DNA from: Achatina immaculata
Lineage: Eukaryota; Mollusca; Gastropoda; Stylommatophora; Achatinidae
Assembly: GCA_009760885.1 (NCBI GenBank)
Contig: CM019708.1
Coordinates: 1,612,001-1,676,000, forward strand
DNA: 64,000 bases
Reading direction: 5' to 3'
The notes below the pieces were generated by a model. The model ran no database searches. It had not been told where the DNA came from and saw only the letters and a list, made by a program, of their open reading frames with translations. Of the stretch, positions 56,701 through 64,000 are shown in pieces (the stretch's first letter is position 1; each line of letters begins with the position of its first letter). A program made the translations under genes and the position numbers.

Positions 56701-59700
56701 AAATGACATGGAGGGGAAGTCCCACCATCCCTGCTGATGCCATCCGAGACCATAATTGATCCCCCTCCGAAACAATCCACCTCTTGGATAGTGGCATCAT
56801 GGAACCATTCCCCTGGCCTTCTCCAAACACAGATTCTACCATCATTGAAGGACATACTAAAGTGGGATTCATCCGTGAAAAGAATCTCACCCCACTGGCA
56901 CCTCATCCAACAGATGTGCTGCCAGCACCAGGCAACTCTAGCTCTGTGGTGAGTTGGAGTAAGAGGTATTCTTATTGTTGGTCATCGTGAAGCCAGCCCA
57001 GATTCTCTTAAACACCTGCGAATTGTTCTGCCACTAACATTGATGTCTGCCATATTCATTAGCTAGTTTCTGGGAGTGGAAGACATTACTGTCTGGTTGC
57101 GAAGTGTTGACAGCTGCAGGTATCTGTCATCTTGTTTACGCGTGCAACGAGGTTGGCCTGATTGATGCCTGTCTTCTACTCCTCCGGTTGTGCGAAATCA
57201 CTTCAAATGCTTTTGGATGGTAGAATGGGACATCCCTGAATGCTGTGCAACTTCACAGCCAGAACCAAGCTTTCAACCTGATGACACTCAAAGGTGCTAA
57301 AACGCCTTCACGGTGGCATGGTGTTTTTCAAATGACAAAAATACCCCTAAACTGCTTTAATAAAAATGACTGGAAGGTGAGAAGTGTTCACTAAGGATGC
57401 CTCTTGCACGTGCAGTAAAAATTACCATGATTTAATTACCTGCTGGGTCATGCTGACACTTAAAAAAGCCATAACATTTTGTTTAGGACGACACTACTGC
57501 ACGTGATTTTTACACTTGTTGTGATGAACAGTTAGTGTTGTTTATACCCCTGCTGCATAGAGGGCTGCCTGAAAATGCAATTTGATCAAGATTCTACAAT
57601 AAATTTATTTACAGTTTTAGTATGGCAATAAAAATAAACATATGCTTGAAATTAATGACCGGCCCTTAATTTTTGTCCAGTAGTTTAAATAAATTGTACA
57701 TCTGATTTTAAGCTATCCTGCACTTTTATTTGCTACCTTTGTCTATCCTCTCACTTTCTTTAATAAAGTAGGAAACTGTGGACCTACTTTCTGAGAATCT
57801 TGTTCTCTGCACTGTTCAGGAGTGTCAGAATCTTAGAGGACTTCTTTTTGCCTTCCAGAACAATCCAGCCATTGTGAATGGTACCAGCTTCAGACCTGTC
57901 ACTAGTTACAACTTCAATCTCATACACTATAATAAAAGAAAAGTCAAATCTTACATACATGATAATAAAGCCACCAAAATTTGAATTTTGCACATTCACA
58001 AAAATCAAACAAATTTGGCAATATCTTTAATATGTGTATTAACTAGTGATGCAGTTTTTATCTCATGTAAAGTTTAAGGCTTTCTGTTAGTCAGTCAAAC
58101 AGTCAGTCAGTCAGTCAGTCAGTTGTTTGCATGTCCCTTGTAGAACTTTTGTCTCTCTAACAGCTATCCTGTAGGCCTTTTGGTTGTAAGCAAGATACCC
58201 TGCTGCTGATGCACCCATATCATCCAGGACATTTGTGGTAATTTTAATGAAATAAATCAGGATCATTAAATTTACACAACCATAGTTTGACAACCCACTA
58301 GTACTGCACACCGATGAGTTTTGTTATATTAACACATGTGTAGTGTGCCCACTAGTTTATGCTGCACAAGTACTACATACTCACTAGTTTTGTTGCATGT
58401 TTTCATTAACACTTGTGCTATATGTTCTGTTACTTGTTTGCATGTTGTATTAGTATTTATGCATGTTTTACCAGCTGCTACATACCTATCTTTTCTCCAG
58501 TGCTATCACTAGCAGAGTTTGGTCTGGATGGCTTAAGGCATGTAAGTTCCCTGATTATCTGCTTGTCATCATCTGTCTTGGACAGCCATTTGTCACAATG
58601 GAAAGTATACACCTTTTGAGTCTTCATGTCCTGAACTTCAATGTATGCCAGGTGCCATGCTGATCCTATTCCTACAAATGTAGAAATAATATTAATCTGC
58701 ATGTCATTTACTAAAGATTCCCTTGCTTTAATGAGACTGAAACCATCATATATTTTAGATATTGGTGATAATCTAGTATATCTACAAAACAGACAAGATA
58801 AAGTGACAGTGAAGACGTTTTGAAGTAAAATGCAACATATGACTCAGACCACTGGTTCTTAACCTTTTTTTTTTTTTTTTTGCCGTAGACCCTTCTCTGG
58901 CTGAGAACCCCTCATTAAAAATAAAGCTATGAGTAGCACTCAAATAATAAGACTTTTGTTGCTTGAGCCAATCCATTTCCTGGTATATGAACCCCCATTT
59001 TTATGGATAGAAAGAAAATCAAAGATATACTGATGGGATTAAGTGCCACAGGAAACTGGCTCATAAACATTATCGAAATGAACAAAACAGATACTTCAGC
59101 CACATCAAGAGACATAATTATTTGGAGAGGCTGACAGCAGAAGGCAAGAGACTGGCAAAAGACAAAAGGGGTGATCCTGCTGCAAGTGTACTCAGGATAT
59201 GATGGAAAGTCTGAATGTGTCCTTGTGAAATGCTGGTCTACTTGGCAAGATGAAATTTTCAACATATTTTTGAACTCTATGAAACATTATAAAATTGGTG
59301 CATATTCTCTCATGTGACACTGTTCTAGTACTTGGTATGTGATTATTCATGATCCTGACAGACAAGTCTTGCCTTCACAGCTTTGACTATCCTCATTTTG
59401 TGTGATTATAGGGACCTTTCAGGACAGAGATGCATTCCTTGGAATTTACTTTTCTTTTCTATGTAACACTGGTTCCATTCATATTTCACATGTTCAACAA
59501 GATATGCTCTGTTCTTACCCAAAAAAAAGGCCATTTAACTGGGCAAAGTTGTTTTGGGATGATGACTGAAAAAAATCCTGACAAACACCAAAAGACGACA
59601 TCTAAAGAAATCGTCTTATGTTATCTAGCTCTTTCCTCCAAAACAACATGGCAGTTATGGTAGATCTTGCACACATATGCAGGTCAATGCTTAGAGAGAT

Positions 59701-62431
59701 ATTTAGGAAAGGTCTAAACAAAATTAAAAGTAACACATTTTAAAAGCCAGCCCACATTTTAAAATTTATAAAGTAACTTCCCTTCAGTTTATATCTACCA
59801 AAATTTCTCATCAAAATTTATTCTGCTGAAGCAAGGAAATTAATTCAGGACTGAAAGAGTCAGATGAACCAAACCCATCTTTTTCTGTGAGCTAGTTTTT
59901 TCTAAAGAGTCAGATGAACCAAAACCATCTTTTTCTGTGAGCTAGTTTTTTCTAAAGAGTCAGATGAACCAAACCCATCTTTTTCTGTGAGCTAGTTTTT
60001 TCTAAATCTTGATTTTCTAGATCTTGATTTTGCTGATGACATAACTCTTATCAGTAACAATGTGAATTCCATGCAAGAAAAAACAGATATCATCTCTTCA
60101 CTGGCTAGCAAAATAGGACTTGAAATTAACAAGGACAAAACAAAAATAATGAAAATTCCTATTAATCAAAATAGAAAAATACACGCAGAGGGACAGATAC
60201 TGAAGAAGTCAATCAATTTGCATACCTTGGCAGTTACAAAGACCAGGATGGTGACACCAGAAAGGAAGTTAGAATCAGAACTGCAAAAGCAGCATCGATC
60301 TTCAAGAACCTTGAGAATATATGGAATTCTAAAGTTATAAGCACAAAAACCAAGTTAAGACTATTCAATTCAAATGTAATATCCACCCTCATTTATGCAT
60401 GTGAAAGCTGGAAAACAACTAAAGAAATAGACAACAAATCCCTTGATGAGGTTGAAAGACTCGCCGAAGACAGGAAAATTTGGCGAACTGCTTTGTGAGC
60501 CCTATGTAACGTTTAACGGCACGGGAAGGATATAAGATATAAGATAAGAAGTTTTTTCTAAAGAGTCAGATGAACCAAAACCATCTTTTTCTGTGAGCTA
60601 GTTCATATCTATGTCCTAAATCTCTCACTGTTTGCTTGTAAAAGTTCAGTATATGTTTTAAACCTTGTCTAACATGCTTTTTTAAAAATCTGATGCACAT
60701 ACTTCTTAAAACTCTTTATTATATTAGTTATATTTTGTTTAAATACATTTCTGTCTTGGCACAGCAGTAGCATCTATAGCCTACAGCAGTAACATTTTAT
60801 GTCTTACCTGTGTTGTCATGCCACACTCTCAGTTTGCTGAGCTCGCCTAGGGACAGCATATTTTCTATAGTGAACACATCTGTCTGGTTTTGCTCAAAAG
60901 GGTCCTTGAAGGTTTCAGATTTCTTCAGGTGCAGCTCCCCAGAGTTACCATTTGCACCAAAGAGTGTGATGTAGACATTTGCATCAGTACCAGCTCCCCT
61001 CACATCTGAAGTCTTCACAGAAATCTTATATGCTGTCCCTGATGATGGTTATATAACGAACTTCAGAGGCAACTGAATTACAAAACTTAAAAAGATAGAG
61101 GACACCAAAGAATAAAATGGAGAATAAATAGTTTTTTACAAATATATAAAACACAAGTTAAGTATAAACAGTGAACTTGTTCCACTCACAAACTACTAAG
61201 GCAACAGCAAAACATCCATCCTTGTTTTGATTTTTGCAAACAAAAACAGGGTCCCTTATACTCAGTCATAATATCTGAACACCCAATGCATGTGAGAAAA
61301 CAGTCCCAGACTCCTGAATACAGATGACAGACCTGCACTACATACACAGACTTCAAAGCTCTATATTTCTTAATACAGATGACAGACCTGCACTACATAC
61401 ACAGACTTCAAAGCTCTATATTTCTTAATACAGATGACGGACCTGCACTACATACACAGACTTCAAAGCTCTATATTTCTTAATACAGATGACAGACCTG
61501 CACTACATACACAGACTTCAAAGCTCTATATTTCTTAATACAGATGACAGACCTGCACTACATACACAGACTTCAAAGCTCTATATTTCTTAATACAGAT
61601 GACAGACCTGCACTACATACACAGACTTCAAAGCTCTATATTTCTAAATACAGATGACAGATCTGCACTACATACACAGACCTCAGAGTCCAGATATGGC
61701 CCCCAAGAGAGAAGCATGGAGGAAGTATGGCCCCCAAGAGAGAAGCATGGAGAAGAAACTCTAGGGTTCCTATGAAAACCTCCCACTGACAGCAGGATTC
61801 ATGGAGGTCTCAATGCCCTACTTAGAATGCTGAGCATATAAAATTGATTACAGAAGAAGTGAATATCCCTGTGAGACTGAAATCCAAAATATAAAACTTA
61901 CAGATCTTCTGCTGATCTACATTACTAAACTTTGTTGGAATGATGGGAAATGAGACAGAAGATGTGAGATTGTCACACAAAAAAACAAAGAAAACTGATG
62001 ATACTGCTCTGGAATTTAGTATGACCTAATGCTAGAACACTGTTGTGTGTGTGTATATGAGAGTGTAAGTTAGTGAGAGAAAGTAGGAATGAATGATCAT
62101 ATAAGATGTACTCATGAAGCTGGACAAAAGAAACTGCTGGAAGCTGACAGATACAAATGACACAAAGACAGACATAGTGGCATGTATATTTACACATATA
62201 CACTGACAAGAAACTAAACTTAAAAATGTGAAGATGCTCTGTCAGGATGCAGAGAGAAATCAAGCACATGATCCGAGTATGATAAGAAAATATCTTACTC
62301 TCAATAACTATTCTGCCTTTTTCTGATGCTGGAATGTCCACAGGATTTTTGGCTCCTTCCTTGCCTTTACCAATCCATCCATTATACTTGAACACTGATA
62401 GTGTGCCAGTCTCCAAGTTCCTTAGTTCAAT
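41543..62431 (-). CDS. LOXHD1: LOXHD1-like PLAT-domain protein, eight exons (3' part of gene)
   Basis: Eight minus-strand exons, 62431-62299, 61038-60808, 58671-58510, 57926-57788, 52756-52589, 49306-49194, 48049-47870 and 41727-41547 (or to 41543), join with consistent phase at all seven junctions. They encode about 436 residues: the end of one PLAT domain, then three more. Diagnostic motifs recur: [14 protein letters not shown] and [14 protein letters not shown] at domain starts, F-C-x-x-WL near the ends (FHCDKWL, FPCKKWI, FPCGKWL). LOXHD1 in vertebrates is a stereocilia protein built only of PLAT domains, which bind lipids or proteins. Here the number of domains upstream is unknown because the gene continues beyond the window. 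Introns hold most of the mobile elements between 41.7 and 62.3 kb. Another PLAT-repeat protein is possible but LOXHD1 fits best. Confidence 0.92.
42700..42873. mobile_element. Palindromic mariner-type MITE (174 bp)
   Basis: Arms of about 70 bp: left starts TACAGTGTGTTTGGAAAATA, right reverse-complemented TACAGGGTATTCCATAAGTA. Both run through GCACTAACCCAGTATC. Flanked by TA on each side (42698-42699 and 42874-42875). No coding content. Confidence 0.85.
43830..44220 (+). mobile_element. RTE-F 3' fragment inserted in RTE-E
   Basis: Flanked by ACAGATTTTC (43820-43829 and 44221-44230). Encodes an RTE-type C-terminal domain ([37 protein letters not shown]) with a frameshift after KVES, and ends in a short (AAGAC)n tail. 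Confidence 0.88.
44434..44749 (+). mobile_element. RTE-D 3' fragment inserted in RTE-E
   Basis: Flanked by TCTGTGGTTC (44424-44433 and 44750-44759), with a (GA)n tail. Coding end [20 protein letters not shown] to [12 protein letters not shown] is open and nearly identical to 26486-26809. Confidence 0.9.
45669..46896. mobile_element. Penelope-like element with inverted long arms (1228 bp)
   Basis: Flanked by TACCATTTCTCCT (45656-45668 and 46897-46909). Joining across it restores the RTE-E endonuclease frame. Left arm about 45708-46137 and right arm about 46486-46896 are inverted copies with scattered differences; a ~350-bp spacer (46138-46485) lies between. Each arm has a TTTCGGCATCAGCC / TTTCGGTGTGAGCC motif, shared with the PLE fragment at 3062-3806. 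Inverted pseudo-LTR arrangements are known in Penelope elements. No RT is present. The arms include a purine-rich strand (GGGAGAAGGGGGGATGGG). Confidence 0.75.
47020..47121 (-). mobile_element. RTE-A 3' end, 102-bp insertion
   Basis: Flanked by TGTCTGTATA (47010-47019 and 47122-47131). Only the final RTE-A codons and a (GAAT)n tail remain, so 5' truncation was extreme. It interrupts RTE-E. Confidence 0.9.
47260..47869. other. LOXHD1 intron, no further feature
   Basis: AT-rich with a short repeated segment (TTTGTACACATGG.AGAAAA, about three times at 47540-47660). No element recognised. Confidence 0.45.
47870..48049 (-). CDS. LOXHD1: LOXHD1-like exon 7 (PLAT N-terminal half)
   Basis: Acceptor TTGTTCCAG chosen over CCAGTCAG because only it keeps phase. 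Donor GTGAGTGC. Encodes [20 protein letters not shown], then [20 protein letters not shown] and [14 protein letters not shown], a textbook PLAT first half. Confidence 0.95.
48050..49193. other. LOXHD1 intron, no further feature
   Basis: Intron between exons 6 and 7. AT-rich, no recognisable repeat or gene. Confidence 0.6.
49194..49306 (-). CDS. LOXHD1: LOXHD1-like exon 6
   Basis: Acceptor GTGTCTAG, donor GTAAGTGA. Encodes [20 protein letters not shown], then [17 protein letters not shown]: the end of the PLAT domain started in exons 4-5, then a linker. Phase 2 start and phase 1 end fit both neighbours. Confidence 0.92.
50456..52217 (+). mobile_element. RTE-C non-LTR retrotransposon, 5'-truncated (1762 bp)
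   Basis: Flanked by ATCCCCTATAA (50445-50455 and 52218-52228) and ending in (ATG)n. The plus strand, opposite to LOXHD1, contains the whole RT and C-terminal domain but no endonuclease. It sits in the intron between LOXHD1 exons 5 and 6. Confidence 0.93.
50465..52206 (+). pseudogene. RTE-C reverse transcriptase ORF (two frameshifts)
   Basis: Frames join as KEDIVDR, frameshift near 50640, then a 372-codon frame, then a frameshift near 51700 into a 180-codon overlapping frame ending [12 protein letters not shown] at 52206. RT motifs: [75 protein letters not shown] and [12 protein letters not shown] (catalytic Asp pair intact). C-terminal RTE domain: [45 protein letters not shown]. It is close to intact apart from the two shifts. 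Confidence 0.92.
52589..52756 (-). CDS. LOXHD1: LOXHD1-like exon 5
   Basis: Acceptor TTTTCAG, donor GTAAGTTT. Encodes [20 protein letters not shown], then [20 protein letters not shown] and [16 protein letters not shown]. It begins with one base completing the Lys codon of exon 4. The charged insert ([15 protein letters not shown]) is an unusual loop within a PLAT fold. Confidence 0.92.
52881..53285. repeat. Tandem array, 83-bp unit x5
   Basis: Units start at 52881, 52964, 53047, 53130 and 53214 (TTTATTATCTTTCTATATAG, then CAAGTACTCTGCTCTAACAA). The last is truncated. It is in the intron just upstream (on the minus strand) of LOXHD1 exon 5. Confidence 0.95.
53362..53545. repeat. (GA)n / (GACA)n tract
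   Basis: Purine-rich microsatellite with GATA and GACA variants. Minus-strand SLSLS-type open frames here are low-complexity artefacts. Confidence 0.95.
53787..54751 (-). mobile_element. Internally deleted mariner (copy 2 of mariner-2 family)
   Basis: Ends CAAGGGTCATACTGAAAGTC and, reverse-complemented, TGAGGATCATACCGAAAGTT, with TA flanks at 53785-53786 and 54752-54753. 965 bp, 212 bp longer than copy 1 at 18646. Confidence 0.9.
53880..54578 (-). pseudogene. mariner transposase with internal deletion
   Basis: From an ATG at 54578-54576 it has frameshifted HTH pieces ([40 protein letters not shown]) and [20 protein letters not shown]. It then jumps to the third catalytic region ([16 protein letters not shown]) in a shifted frame. 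The first two catalytic aspartates are missing. It retains about 200 bp that copy 1 lacks, so the two arose by separate deletions or one from the other. Confidence 0.85.
54840..55225 (-). mobile_element. RTE-H endonuclease fragment
   Basis: The minus strand is open over 123 codons: [20 protein letters not shown], then [20 protein letters not shown], an AP-type endonuclease core. Sequence differs from RTE-A and RTE-E. Its flanks are a mariner on one side and a Tc1-like element on the other, so the rest may have been displaced. Confidence 0.75.
55363..57680 (-). mobile_element. Tc1-like DNA transposon (2.3 kb)
   Basis: Ends CTGGACAAAAGTTAAGGGCC on the left and, reverse-complemented, CTGGACAAAAATTAAGGGCC on the right. 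A TA follows the right end (57681-57682); on the left the TA is two bases away. About 900 bp between the left end and the transposase stop hold no recognised coding sequence, more than usual for Tc1, so an extra insertion may be present. Confidence 0.85.
56277..57319 (-). pseudogene. Tc1-like transposase pseudogene (DDE)
   Basis: A start at 57319 is followed by a stop after three codons (MPP-stop) and further breaks. The catalytic region is well preserved: [18 protein letters not shown] (first Asp), [19 protein letters not shown] (second Asp) and [19 protein letters not shown] (Glu). Two frameshifts lie near 56.70 and 56.45 kb. It is inactive but readable. Confidence 0.88.
57788..57926 (-). 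CDS. LOXHD1: LOXHD1-like exon 4 (divergent PLAT start)
   Basis: Acceptor TTATTATAG, donor GTAGGT. Encodes [20 protein letters not shown], then [12 protein letters not shown] and [10 protein letters not shown]. The usual GAGTDANV is degenerate (EAGTIHNG), as in some mid-protein PLAT repeats. Confidence 0.9.
58086..58226 (-). mobile_element. RTE-A 3' fragment with (GACT)n tail
   Basis: The minus strand matches the last ~100 bases of RTE-A ([13 protein letters not shown]) followed by a (GACT)n tail at 58091-58122. It lies in the LOXHD1 intron between exons 3 and 4. Confidence 0.85.
58510..58671 (-). CDS. LOXHD1: LOXHD1-like exon 3 (PLAT C-terminal half)
   Basis: Acceptor TTTGTAG. It completes the domain begun in exon 2: [20 protein letters not shown], then [20 protein letters not shown] and RELTC. 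The donor is read as GTGATA at 58509, a weak site chosen because it alone gives phase 1 to match the next exon. Confidence 0.9.
58849..58930. mobile_element. hAT-like terminal fragment
   Basis: CACTGGTTCTTAACC followed by a T-run and GCCGTAGACCC resembles a hAT end. The other end was not found. Confidence 0.35.
59590..59860. repeat. Dispersed repeat, copy 2
   Basis: Colinear with 40790-41060. It lies in the intron between LOXHD1 exons 2 and 3, while the other copy lies downstream of exon 8. Function unknown. Confidence 0.7.
59858..60006. repeat. Tandem array, 49-bp unit x3 (plus one unit at 60556-60605)
   Basis: Unit AAGAGTCAGATGAACCAAAC followed by CATCTTTTTCTGTGAGCTAG. A fourth unit is separated by the RTE-B insertion, so the array existed before the insertion. 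Confidence 0.95.
60007..60549 (+). mobile_element. RTE-B retrotransposon copy inside a tandem array
   Basis: Flanked by AGTTTTTTCTAAA (59994-60006 and 60550-60562). Encodes [13 protein letters not shown] (the RT catalytic box as FADD) and [20 protein letters not shown], then jumps by an internal deletion near 60440 to [19 protein letters not shown]. Ends in (AAGAT)n. Confidence 0.92.
60808..61038 (-). CDS. LOXHD1: LOXHD1-like exon 2 (PLAT N-terminal half)
   Basis: 231 bases, acceptor CATCAG and donor GTAAGAC. Encodes [20 protein letters not shown], then [31 protein letters not shown] and [14 protein letters not shown]. This is the canonical PLAT start with the GAGTDANV motif. Confidence 0.95.
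61316..61688. repeat. Tandem array, 55-bp unit x7
   Basis: Units begin at 61321, 61376, 61431, 61486, 61541, 61596 and 61651 (CAGATGACAGACCTGCACTA). Middle units are nearly identical. A 32-bp duplicate (TATGGCCCCCAAGAGAGAAG) follows at 61697-61755. Located in the intron between LOXHD1 exons 1 and 2. Confidence 0.95.
62299..62431 (-). CDS. LOXHD1: LOXHD1-like exon 1 of 8 in window
   Basis: Acceptor TTTAACAG precedes it and donor GTAAGATA follows. It encodes [20 protein letters not shown] and [20 protein letters not shown], the last strands of a PLAT domain and a linker. It ends in phase 1 (GAG A), matching the next exon's GG start. Slightly divergent: a Tyr-Asn-Gly-Trp replaces the usual Cys-x-x-Trp. 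Confidence 0.85.
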
Positions 62432-62583
62432 CTGTTAAATCCAGCCAAAAGGTTAAGGATAACAAATCCAACAATAGAAATCATACAACAAGATATAACA
62501 AAATATGAGGAAATAAGACATGGAATATGTAGTTTTCTGTATAAAAAATACCTATAAATAAGATAAAAGATGTGGACAGAGCT

Positions 62584-64000
62584 CATTCATTCATTTATTT
62601 GCATGTCCCTTGAAGAACTTTGCCTCCCTAACAGCTCTCCTGTAGGCCTCTTGGTTGTGAGCAAGATGGGCTGCTGCTGATGCATCCATTTGCAGATCAT
62701 CAACGATGTCTTGCAGCCACTTTCGCCTTGGTCTTTCTCTCTTTCTTTTTCCCATTATGTACCCTTCCACGACAGTCTTATCTAGATTATCATGATGTGT
62801 AATGTGTCCAAAATATTTAAGTTTTCTCTCTTTAATCCTCTTTACTAGCCAGTCTTCTTCAATACTAAGTTCTTGTAGTATGGATAGATTTGTTCTTTTC
62901 TGTGTCCAGGATATTTGAAGTACTCTTCTGTAGCATTTACATTTAAAGGCATTTATGTGTTTCTCAGCTGTTTTGTTAAGTGTTCAGGTCTCTCAGTCAT
63001 ATGTTGTGATGGGAAAGATGCATGCCCTTAAAAATCTTATTTTGTAGTTCTGTCTGTTCCTCTCCACAGATTCTTTAGTTGTTTTACTTTCTAAAGAGCG
63101 ACAGATGTCCTCCTTTTAATTTTCCTCATTGTATCTCCATTATTAGTTAGTAGTGATCCAAGATATTCAAAACTCTCCACTTCTTCCAAATTTTCCTCAT
63201 TGATACATATTTCAGCTGCCTTGTTTGTTTTGTTAGTTGTCATCAATTTAGTTTTCTTCGCATTAAGATAGAGGTTTTGCTCTTTACTATTCTTACGGAC
63301 TGACATAATTAGTTTTTCCATTCCTTTTTGTGTTGTGGACAGTAATACTGTGTCATTTGCATATCTAATCTCTGGTATTTCATAACCTCCAATTTTGATG
63401 GCATCGTAATATTCTTTGTCTACATCTCATTCCTCATTATATTTTCAGTATGCAAGTTAAATAAGTAAGGCGACAATATGTACTGCTGAAGGACCCTTTG
63501 TTTTATGTCAAACCAAGTTGTTGTTTCGCCATTTATTCTTACTGCTGCTTGTTGGTCTAGGTACAGCAGTGATGTTAATTGTATCAAATGTGTTGGAAAT
63601 CCCATTTTTTCCACTATTTCCCAAAGTTTCTGGCACTGTACACAATCAAATGTCTTTTTTTTTTTTTTATAAATAAATATAGATTCACATTAAACTCTCT
63701 GCATTTCTCTATTATTAATCTTATATTGAATATATGATCTCTTGATCTTCTTCCTTGCCTGAAACCAGCTTGGACCATATTGACTTCTATTTTCTTACGA
63801 ATTACAGAATTTTACTGGCATGACTAATCGGGGCAACAGTTCTGTAGTCTGTGCATAATTTCAGGTTACCCTTTTTTTGGCAGTGGTATGAATAGAGTTC
63901 TTTTCCATTCTTTTGGCCAAATACCTGAATGCCATATCTTTTTACATAGTGCATGAGATTGTTGCACATTCCTTTCCTCCTGCTTTAATGTTCAGCAGTT
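62584..64000 (-). mobile_element. RTE-A retrotransposon copy, cut by the window edge
   Basis: Starts with a (GAAT)n tail and runs through the C-terminal domain and RT on the minus strand: VESFEYLGSLLTNNGD, SVRKNSKEQNLYLNAKKT, RVLQQYILSPYLFN (conserved GC of RQGC lost) and MEKMGFPTHLIQLTSLLYLD. Deletions and frameshifts occur near 63.43 and 63.65 kb. The 5' part lies outside the window. Confidence 0.9.

Overview
This is a eukaryotic, AT-rich, intron-bearing window with a very high load of transposable elements. The host looks like a lophotrochozoan invertebrate, most likely a mollusc and possibly a cephalopod. That is an inference from the two host genes, the many RTE-type (EN plus RT) retrotransposon fragments, the tRNA-derived SINE-like units, and the long (AT)n and (GA)n tracts. 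Nothing in the sequence names a species.

Two host genes are supported, both on the minus strand. At the left edge (1-468) is the first coding exon of a RASSF8-type N-terminal Ras-association protein, cut by the window edge. From 62431 down to about 41543 are eight exons of a LOXHD1-like protein (a chain of PLAT domains). All seven exon junctions agree in reading phase, and splicing them joins successive PLAT domains cleanly. The last exon seen ends in an overlapping stop/donor (GAGTAAG), so it may be the terminal coding exon. I found no further PLAT exon in the roughly 41 kb between it and RASSF8.

The rest is mobile DNA, and many insertions can be dated relative to one another by target-site duplications (TSDs). 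At 2446-5395 a Penelope-like (PLE) fragment sits in a mariner that sits in an RTE copy. At 10745-12085 and 14537-14827 are more RTE-A copies. At 24230-25697 is a GC-rich, internally repeated, apparently non-coding retroposon with a (GAA)n tail and an 11-bp TSD. At 31941-34714 is a young, nearly intact RTE-A copy flanked by a perfect 115-bp duplication. At 38696-39397 is a hAT-like element with an 8-bp TSD, whose empty target is preserved in a paralogous repeat at 15525-15727. The LOXHD1 intron 41728-47869 holds one old RTE-like element pierced by five later insertions, one of them a 1.2-kb PLE-like element with arms of about 420 bp in inverted orientation. Smaller elements include two internally deleted mariners sharing a family, a Tc1-like element, a palindromic mariner-type MITE, a piggyBac-like element split by an RTE, and several tandem arrays (31, 43, 46, 49, 50, 55 and 83 bp units).

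No rRNA gene, functional tRNA gene, CRISPR array or bacterial-type operon was seen. Family letters RTE-A to RTE-H are labels used only in this annotation.
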